The translations under genes were made by a program, and so were the position numbers. The notes under the pieces were generated by a model. It ran no database searches and had not been told where the DNA came from. It worked only from the letters and a program-made list of their open reading frames with translations. A stretch of 64,000 nucleotides of DNA from Fomes fomentarius (lineage: Eukaryota; Basidiomycota; Agaricomycetes; Polyporales; Polyporaceae). Shown here one piece after another: positions 56,313 to 64,000 of the stretch; the first letter of the stretch is position 1; every line of letters begins with the position of its first letter. The stretch is taken from the NCBI GenBank assembly GCA_022606135.1, contig JABYQN010000009.1, positions 521,001 through 585,000 of the forward strand, read 5' to 3'.

Positions 56313-58971
56313 ATGTCCCAAAGGCCCGCGAAGTCTTTCAATTCTAGGAAAATAAGCGCTTTATCCTCGCAACCATGTACTGGTACGAAGACTCGAGGAG
56401 ATGCCCCTCCTCCAGCAAAGAAGCGGAAGACCAAGCCACTCATGTCTGTGAGTAGTTGGCCTACATTCTAGATGCAATCTGTCAGCGTGATACATGAACT
56501 AGCTCTTAGATTGCCAAGCTGCCGACGTTTGATCTCACTGGCATCGAACCCACCTCTTCCGTACAAGACAAAGGTGTGAAGGACAAAGGGAAGGGGAAGG
56601 AGCGGCTTTCATCTCAGGTCGTGGAGATTGACGAATCTAGTGAGTTATACACTGGAATGCGAGGGCTGTCTTAATTCTGTCCCGCTCTAGATCACTGTCT
56701 GTGGGTAGACAAGTACGAGCCGAATAGCGAAGTCAGTTCCCCATCATCTTTTGGCGTCAGCACCCCTCATGATTTATTCCTCCTCTGCATAGGAAGAGCT
56801 AGCTGTACACAAGCGTAAAGTACTGGACGTCCGGCAATGGCTATTTGAAGCATTTGAAGGAGGCCCGTCAGGGAAGCTGAAGAAATACCGAGTCTGTTTC
56901 ATGATTCTAGTTGTTTTCATGCACAGTTCTGATTCACGTTCTGCTCAGCGAGTCCTCGTCTTGACTGGTCCAGCTGGCACCGCCAAAACAGCGACAGTAC
57001 GCGTACTTTCTAGAGAGCTAGGGTTCGAGATCGTCGAGTGGCGGAACACCATGGATGATCACGCTCCGCGTACTGAAAACAGTTGGGACCACTCCGAGCA
57101 CGAGAGTCTCTCGGACAAATTCCAGGCTTTCCTCACTAGGGCGGCCACCTGTCGCCCAGTACTCGTAGCACCAGCTCCCACATCCCAGAGCTCACAGTCG
57201 ACGCAGAACTCTCATGTGTCTCAATCTACTGCTGTCTCGACTTCGGGCCGTCAGTCATCGAGACGTCAAGTTATCCTCCTAGAGGACCTTCCCAACATAC
57301 TACACTCGTCAACTCAAGTGTCCTTCCATGCGGCGCTAGAAGCTTTCGTTGCTGCCTCTGACACGACTCTTGCCCCTCTTGTTCTCGTCATCAGTGATGT
57401 AGGTCTTAGAGGAGAGGCTGCTGACGGCGATGGACCACGATGGAAGTCGCGGGACAAGGAAGCCATGGACGTGCGGAATGTACTTCCTCCCAGCCTCCTC
57501 AACTCGCCCTACGTCACACAAATCGGGTATGTAATCGTAACGTTGGACGCCTCGTCCAGCTCCGATAGACTGACGGTTTTCCCGCTAGCTTCAACCCCAT
57601 AGCAGTCACGTACATGCGCACGGCACTAAAAACGGTGTTAGATAGACACTTCGCTTCAACATCAACTCACGCCGGTGCCCGCCCGACCAAGGAAGTTCTT
57701 GATATCATCATTGAGTCATCGAACGGAGATATCCGCAGCGCCATCATGGCACTCCAATTTGCGTGCACGGCGGAGCAGGGCAAGCCTTTGAAGGGGACGA
57801 AGAGGGGTGCCAAGCCCCATGGCCCCTCTGCAGCTGTCATGCTTGAGTCAGTAACGCGACGCGAACAAAGTCTCGCGCTCTTCCATTTGCTCGGCAAGAT
57901 CATGTACAACAAGCGTGCGTCCCGTCAATTGATGCAGTCAATTGTTGCTGACCTGCGTTTGGAACACTTAGGGAAGGATGATCCTCCGACATCATCTGCA
58001 TCTGCTAAAGACCTCCGCCGAGACAAGGAGTTGGACGCGGGACTCAAGGATCCTCCACCGCTACCTGCGCATTTCGAGCAGCACGAACGGAGGGCAAGCC
58101 GCGTTGACGTGGAGGTACGTTGCGATTGCCACTATATGTACCCCGATCGCAGCTCTTATGCGCTGGATGCAGATGCTATACGCGGACACTCCGATCGATG
58201 CCTCTCTGCTCTCGCTATATATCCACCAGAATTACACCCAGTATTGCAATACTCTAGACGAATGCGAAGCTCTCATGGAATCGCTCAGCTGGGTCGACTC
58301 TAGTGGCGGAGAGATGGTTCGTTCTAGTTCACCCTTCTCTCAGACCTGCGATCCTGATTCTGCATGGTCAGTGGTACCAAGCGAACCCGCATCAGTTTCA
58401 TCTGGTCACCTTGGGCACGCTGCACGCACTCCCAAGTCCCGTGCCGCGGCGTAATCAGAAGCCGTATAAGCCTGCGTTCTTTGACAACCTACGAAGAAAG
58501 CATGACGCGGAGGACGGGGTGCGCGACATCCAAATGTGGCTACAACAGGTTGAGTGCTTCTCGTAACGATTGCGAGCTCCGAGACATGACGTTTACGGTT
58601 GTCCTGTGTAGCTTGGGCACATGCCGTTGTCCGGATGGAGCCCTGAAGACGTCGCTCTCGGAGTCGGCACCGTTCTGCGCGTTGGAGAAGACACAGGTCT
58701 ATACATCTTTCCCGCTTATATCAGCTGTTCTACTGACATACGTGCAGGGAGATTTGCAGAACGAATACCACCCACCCATCGTCTGTTCTCAAAGTTCGAA
58801 TTCGCGCGAAACACTGGTAGCTCGGCCGAGCTGGTAGAAGACGGCGACGGCTTTCTGGATGCTCAGGGTACAGCACCCGAAGAGCGGATGCGGATACGAG
58901 GGCCTCCTCCTACCGAAGACGATATGCCTACTGGTGTTGCTCTGTCTGATGATGATATCGAGGATTGGTAG
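56313..58971 (+). CDS. RAD17: Checkpoint clamp loader subunit RAD17
   Basis: Ten exons (56313-56447, 56510-56639, 56691-56731, 56793-56891, 56949-57526, 57589-58114, 58173-58316, 58372-58548, 58612-58696, 58748-58971) encode 712 aa; all phases agree. Rad17 replaces Rfc1 in a complex with Rfc2-5 that loads the 9-1-1 clamp at damaged DNA in the nucleus. Seen in order: a basic N-terminus (PAKKRKTKP), CLWVDKYEPNSEEELAVHKR, the P-loop LTGPAGTAKTATVRVL (142-149), the Rad17-type Walker B ILLEDLPN (244-251), FNPIAVTYMRTAL, SSNGDIRSAIMALQF (sensor/arginine region), SLYIHQNYTQYCNTLDECE with LSWVDSSGGEMWYQ, and an acidic tail ending DDDIEDW. The P-loop has Ala147 where Gly is usual (GxxGxGKT). The last intron is 51 nt and free of stops in frame, so its retention would add 17 residues. 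Confidence 0.92.
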
Positions 58972-59227
58972 TCCTTGTGATCGTGTTCTTTGGTGTTTGG
59001 ATCTGATATTCGTCACTGCCATTGAAGCCCATGTACGTACAAACTGCATAGAGGCTCGCTCGACATACATACTGATATCATGCCATACAAAGTCATTACT
59101 AGTATCGCCGCTGCAAAAGAATACACGAGTCTACGAAGATCGTCTGCACGAGTCCGTGCCAGTGCAGAGTGCGTTCTGAGGTTCATCGAGGCAGGACGAT
59201 GTCCGTGCCCCCCTGTCCTTTCGATGC

Positions 59228-60857
59228 TCAATGCTCGTGTTCGCCGTGGCATGTCGCACAATCCTTGAGGTCGACTCTCACCCGCCCTCCACGGACGGCC
59301 ATGTACGCGATGAGGGAGCCCGCGAGGTGGACTGTACCCGTATTCAGTGGCGTCTCCGGTACATGCACGATCAAACTCTCCAACGGCTTCCCAGCCTTCG
59401 CACGATCCGCCAACCACCCGGCAAACGCCTTCGAGTCGAACCGCATCTTGATGTTCAGCGCAGAGGCGATACAGACAGTCATCTGCACCAATCGGGGAAG
59501 CAGCACTTTCCTATGCGTACGCATCGACGCGATAGCACCCCTGAACGCGCGCTGGCCCCCGATGGTCAGCCCGACGACGTTCGGGAACGCAGCGAGGGCT
59601 CCCTTCCAGTCCTCGTACTCGGGCATGTGCTGCGCGACATGCAGCTGGAGGTACACGATGTTCGCAGGGATGATCATCTCCGCGAGGCCGTCGAGGACGT
59701 GCGCTGCGTATTCAGCGATGTGGTTCTGCCCGTCGTTGATATCCTCCATGTCCGGCACACTCACCGTCCAGTTCCCGCCTGAGACTTGGATGTTCGGCGT
59801 GCAGCACTTGGCGCCCAGATGGAGGCAGAGGTCTTTCGTCTGGGCCAGGGCAGGGATGTTCTCGAACCGGCTCTCAGGAAGGACCTTCATCGGCATGACA
59901 GCCGTCTCGTCGTCCCACTCCGGTGGGCACTCGTCGTACCGGGCCGTCAAAGAGAGCGACGCGCTGGGCGGGATCACGAAGTGCGCGAGGTTCTTGGGCA
60001 CGTCGAGTGCGAGCTCGCTCACCCAGAGACAGCGCAACTTCGGGAAGGTCAGAACTGGGGTAGTCGTGTCGTCGAAGTTGTTCGCACCAGGGAGCGCGTC
60101 GGTTATGTCGAGACACTCCAGGTTGGGGCACGCGGCGAGGAGCTCGTAGAAATATTCGTCGAGCTTCTGCTCGCTGCTCTCAACGCCCCAGAGGTACTGC
60201 ACCGTCAAGTCGCGCAGGCTGTCAAGCTTGGCCATCGGCCGCACGAAGATGTCGTTGATCTGGAGCTTCCGCAGGTTCGGCACGGTCTGCGGGTCGAGCG
60301 TCAGCGCGTTCTCCTTCGCTGAGGCCGTGCAGAACAATTGGAGTACGTCGAGCTTCGGGCCCAAGTGGAGAAGAAGGACATCGACTGTACTGGTCTGCGA
60401 TTCTTCAAGGTGAATGCTCAGTTGCGCGATGCGCCGTCCTTGGGGTTGTACGAGCGCGCACGCTGTTGGCATGTCCAGCGCGGTGCCGTCTATGGACACG
60501 CTCAAGCTCTCCTCCCCAGCGCGCTCGAAGAGGGCATTAATGGCTTCGGCGTTACAGTGCCATACGTTGATGTCGATTGAGGACCATAGCTGGGGAGTCT
60601 CCAGTGCGACTTCTCGCCAGTGGCGACAGACCCAGGTCGCGAGGGGTAACCAGGTGGATTGAAAACCGTGGCCCCGCGTTTCGGTGCACGTCTCGCTCAT
60701 GTGGAGCATAATGAAGATGTTTTTCAGAATGGGGGGAGGAAGATCCACCGCGTAAGGCGGCCGTGTGCAGTCTACACAAGTAAAGCATCGTCAGCAAGAC
60801 GCTAACTGAGTGTGTGGCACTGCGTAGCTCACCGTTGTTGCAACTTTGCATGATCAT
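59228..60857 (-). CDS. F-box protein with LRR-like C-terminal part
   Basis: Two exons: 60833-60857 and 59228-60771, giving 522 aa. Exon 2 has no ATG near its start (the codon before DLPPPIL is GTG). A small upstream exon, MIMQSCNN, joins in phase 1 and yields DCTRPPYAVDLPPPILKNIF. An ATG still further upstream (60,926) is also in frame. The F-box spans about residues 18-70 (LPPPILKNIFIML, CRHWREVALETPQLWSSIDI). After that come irregular leucine-rich segments (VPNLRKLQINDI, CPNLECLDITDALP, FPKLRCLWVSELAL, FPNVVGLTIGG). Such proteins are a large, fast-evolving Agaricomycete family. F-box proteins recruit substrates to SCF ubiquitin ligases; the substrate is unknown. It ends ATCHGEHEH. The frame is intact. 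Confidence 0.85.
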
Positions 60858-61534
60858 GGCTGGGGAGTGGCTGAGGGGAGGCGAGCGGCGTGTGGTGGTT
60901 GAGTTGCGGGTCGGATGAAGCGACAACTACATGGAAGGTTAAGAATGTAGGTAGTGTCGGCACAGTGACAATGGTCTAGATTGGCTCAAGACCACAATGT
61001 GCTTTACAAATCTGCCGCTTTGCAGTCGCGTTTCTCTTGTTTAATACCACGCTAGCTCCTTTGTTCTCTCAAAAGTCATAGATCATTCACCTATCTTGGG
61101 CATGTACTAACTGACTAGGAAAACAATACAGCGGGTCAAAGTACAAACAAACAGCTATTGAGGTGAAATGTCACGGCGAGTAAGCAGCCAGGAGATGGAT
61201 GGTGTAGTACAGTTACGTAGCTATCCGATAGTATAGCAATGGGTAGGGCATCGTGAAACTGATGCACTGACGACAACTACTCTGAGCACAGAGGATGAGG
61301 GTAACCCGGAAGGAGATCTTACGTTGTAGTAATTATGTACTATAGGAACGACAGGTCCATGCAGCCATAGATTAGTATCAAATAAGGATAGGGTGGTGAA
61401 AGTCTGGGAGTGTAACGGGACGGGAATTGTACGATAAGGATCAAGACAACAAAACCGAAATACAGCGGATGAGGATGACCTTCGAGTCAAACAGCTCATC
61501 GCGAACGACACCTTGTCGCAAGTTGTACTTAGCC
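60858..61534. other. Intergenic, no gene recognised
   Basis: Upstream of the F-box gene and left of the esterase relic. No coding signal. Confidence 0.45.
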
Positions 61535-62395
61535 TCAGGCCAGATCGGAAACGACATTACGAGCCACCCCGGAAGTAGGACTACATCGTTCATGGCATCC
61601 GGCAATCAGGTCAGTGCTGCAAACCTCACCGGCCAAGTTTCAAGTGTCGCACATTGGTACGAGATGATGTTCATGCGGCTATTTCAATTAAAACTCAATC
61701 GTCTGTTTCGCAGATCTATAGATACTTCATTAGCACCCTCGACGCGTGGGTACAAAGCTCTGTTCACACCGTCGCGATCGTCGGTGACAGCATCACAGAC
61801 GGCCGCGGCAGCGATACAGACAAGAACAACAGGTGGCCTGACCTCCTCCTGACTCGTCTCCAATTCTCCGGCGACTCTGTCCTCACCTCGCTCGCACTCG
61901 CGAACCAAACCGCTGGCGGGAATCGCGGGCCCACCGCGCTGGGGCGCTTCGGTAGGGACATGGAGCTCTCGCAGCCCGGCGTGAGCTATGCGATCGTCTT
62001 TGAGGACGTGAACGACATTGGGTTCGCAGCTGCGACGACTGTTGCAGAAGGATATCGGGGACCAGGTGATCGCCGCGCTCAAGCAGATTGTCACGCGCGC
62101 ATATATCCTCCGGCGCGACGATCACACTGTTCAATGCGCCCGGGCTCAACCCGTCCATCCAACCGTACTCGAGCCCTATACGCGAGGAGACGCGCCAGCA
62201 CGTGAATTCATTCGCCACGGAGGCTTTCGTGATACCGTTGCAGATTTTGATGTGGTGGTGAGGAATCCATCCGCCCCCAGCCAGTCGAAGGACGAGTTCA
62301 ACTAATGTTGCGGGTACATAGCTATTGCGACGGCCTTCCCGACGCCCGTGTAGATCTTCAAGACTTCACTAACAGTGTGAACGGATGGGCGATGA
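61535..62395 (+). pseudogene. SGNH/GDSL esterase relic
   Basis: Pieces of an SGNH hydrolase resembling fungal rhamnogalacturonan-acetylesterase-like proteins are recognisable. GNDITSHPGSRTTSFMASGN lies near 61,550-61,610. The Ser block VAIVGDSITDGRGSDTD is near 61,775-61,815, and NQTAGGNRGPTALGRFGRD near 61,905-61,960. VNDIG (block III; family EGVNDIG, here EDVNDIG) is near 62,010. Then, in other frames, come REFIRHGGFRDTVADFDVVV, AIATAFP and DFTNSVNGWA. No start or signal peptide is visible, the first junction (61,654-61,710) gives a stop when spliced, and at least two further frameshifts and the loss of the Asp-x-x-His block make it dead. It is a relative of the partial gene at 63,900-64,000, in opposite orientation. 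Confidence 0.75.
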
Positions 62396-62724
62396 CGGGT
62401 ATCAGAAGCAAGAACAACCGATCTCTGGCCATGGGTCATCTCAGCTCCCTCTCCCGCTTGCCCGGTGAATATCCCTTTGTTCCGCTCCCTCTCTCCCTCT
62501 CCCCCTGAACGAGTGGATAGGTGGACTATTGCAAATGAATGATTACTGATCAATTCTAGTCCGTGACAGGTTATAATTGTAGTAGTTTTCACGCGTGACA
62601 CACATCTAACGCCATGGAAAAGGAGGTCTTGTAAAACGTTTAAGACAGGGTTGTGGCACAGATCTCGTACCCATATATAGGGTCACCTTTGCCCGCGGTT
62701 GTCCCGTTCCAGGTCATCATCGAC

Positions 62725-63638
62725 ATGGTCCATAAGGTGAGCAATGTATACCCATGCCCGGGCCCGTCTTCAATCTTCCAGCACCAGGCCAGTCAGCCTC
62801 AGAACACCGATGCCGTAGTACCTCGTTGTCCTCCAATGCAGGGTCAGCCTCAGACCAGTGAGCCTCAGGACACCAATGCATACCTCGTTATCCTCCAACG
62901 CAGGGTCCCCCATCTCTTTCCTCACCGTCCACCAGCAATGTCCCGAGCAAGTACTTTGGTACCTCCTGTGTCCCCACCCTCCCTTTCTGCCACCATCGAC
63001 GACGATGCCACTGCTGTCCAGAATTCACCTCCTCTTACTGGTATGCCACACTCAGCTGGATCAGAGTTGAGTCCCAATACTCCCTTTGGTGGCTATACCC
63101 CTCCCCTCGCGACCTCCACGCCCCGCGATCATGCAGAGTACCGGCGCAACAGCAACGTCGACCGGCCGAGGTCTAGCAGCGAGGGCAGCCGGCCATGCGC
63201 CAACGTCACCACCGGTTCGAGGAACACGTCGGAGCACGGTGGCAGCCCCCGACCGCTGTCTTCTGGGATGGGTGCCCGCGAGTGTGAGTAGTCGCTTATC
63301 ACTGTGCTGCTGTATCCAATTTGGACCCAGGACCTTGGTTGAACAGAGCCGTTGTAGATGCCTCGGAGAAGACAGAGCACGATAAGGACCTCGCTACTTT
63401 GAGGAAGATCGCGGCGCTCAAAGACGAGCTTACGGATGAGAAGATCGAGCATGCGGCTGAGATGATCGCGCTTGCCAACGAGAAGACTGTTCTCGTCAGA
63501 GAGTTCACTGACAAGATCATCGCTCTACAAGATGACAAGATGGACCTCATCCAGCGGCACAATGATAAGTACGTCAAGCTCCTCCACGAGAACGCGCATT
63601 TGAGAGAGCAGTTGGCCAAATACAAGGCCGTCGTGTAG
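62725..63638 (+). CDS. Pro/Ser-rich protein with C-terminal coiled coil, gene model uncertain
   Basis: Two coding blocks are clear. Block 1, from the ATG at 62,725 to about 63,283, is Pro/Ser/Thr-rich and disordered (QPQTSEPQDTNA, SPPSLSATIDDDATAVQ, NTPFGGYTPPLATSTP); it may contain a 45-nt in-frame intron (62,737-62,781). Block 2, about 63,333-63,638, is a strong heptad-type coiled coil (KTEHDKDLATLRKIAALKDE, ALANEKTVLVREFTDKIIAL, ENA-x-LREQLAKYK). The best donor between them (GTGAGT at 63,284) with the best acceptor (CCCAG at 63,330) creates a TGA, so the true junction differs or the gene is broken. No family is recognised; Ser/Pro-rich plus coiled coil is common in uncharacterised fungal proteins. 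Confidence 0.45.
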
Positions 63639-63899
63639 AGCATCTGAATATGTGTACTTGTAATACGCCTTTGAATATGAACAACATCGACATCGACTTT
63701 GAAGCTTGGACATACAACATGAAGGCAGTGTCTCAGACGTAGGGCGGAATTGGTTAAGTTTAACATATCCTCTCCACTTCTCCCTACTAGACACACGCAT
63801 CCTCAGCCATCGTTCAGACGCTCCCAACCTCTCGCGTGGCAGTCTCAAATCCATACGGAGTCACCATCTCCAGACGCGCTGTACAGTGTACATGAGTAA

Positions 63900-64000
63900 T
63901 TAAGCCCATCCATCCACGCCGTTAGCGAAGTCCTTGAAGATCTGCACGGGGAAGGCCTGCGCAATAGCCGTGTACCCCGCAACGCTCGGATGCAGGTAGT
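63900..64000 (-). CDS. 3' end of an SGNH/GDSL esterase, cut by the window edge
   Basis: On the minus strand the last 33 codons read YLHPSVAGYTAIAQAFPVQI then FKDFANGVDGWA and TAA (63,900-63,902). LHPSVAGY is the C-terminal block with the catalytic His (Asp-x-x-His-Pro) of SGNH hydrolases. The same tail, damaged, occurs in the relic at 61,535-62,395. The remainder of the gene lies beyond base 64,000. Frame and motif look intact. Confidence 0.75.
   Translation of the reverse strand, partial: YLHPSVAGYTAIAQAFPVQIFKDFANGVDGWA

Noticed and set aside
1..64000. CRISPR array or prophage
   Set aside because: No regularly spaced repeats and no phage genes; the intron-rich genes show it is eukaryotic DNA.

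Overview
The window looks like nuclear DNA of a basidiomycete, most likely an Agaricomycete, possibly a wood-decay polypore. The genes are cut by many short introns of about 45-70 bases with GTRNGT donors and YAG acceptors. Families typical of that group are present: a FunK1-type kinase remnant, a divergent F-box/LRR protein, a GH95 fucosidase, SGNH esterases and multi-pass membrane protein families. No bacterial operon, CRISPR array, rRNA or convincing tRNA was seen. Exon boundaries below were derived by hand from splice signals and checked by codon phase.

Layout. 1-270: the 5' end of a minus-strand gene that leaves the window. 271-17,707: more than 17 kb with no recognisable intact gene, only simple repeats, pyrimidine-rich stretches and a few coding-like scraps. 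17.7-20.6 kb: a 940-aa low-complexity protein. 22.0-22.5 kb: a five-exon Pmp3 proteolipid. 23.1-24.0 kb: a protein with three copies of an S-[IA]-L-R repeat. 24-31.5 kb: degraded ground with a FunK1 pseudogene and zinc-finger-like fragments, ending in one better preserved gene. 32.6-33.4 kb: a Ser/Tyr/Gly/Asn-rich protein. 34.2-36.1 kb: a secreted or vacuolar S10 serine carboxypeptidase.

36.9-45.3 kb is a dispersed tandem triplication. Each unit carries a small orphan gene (139, 139 and 126 aa) with a shared intron and a near-identical TATA promoter. Decayed membrane-protein genes and a foldback element lie between the units. This is the strongest candidate for something undescribed here.

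45.7-64 kb is a normal gene-dense region: a four-helix membrane protein; a 19-exon GH95 alpha-L-fucosidase with two 6-nt exons; MCM10 (replication initiation); 3-hydroxyanthranilate 3,4-dioxygenase (kynurenine route to NAD) divergent from RAD17 (9-1-1 checkpoint clamp loader); an F-box/LRR protein; an SGNH esterase pseudogene; a coiled-coil protein; and the 3' end of an SGNH esterase of the same family, in opposite orientation, at the right edge. MCM10 and RAD17 act in the same broad process but are not shown to be co-regulated. The rest are independent housekeeping or secreted functions.
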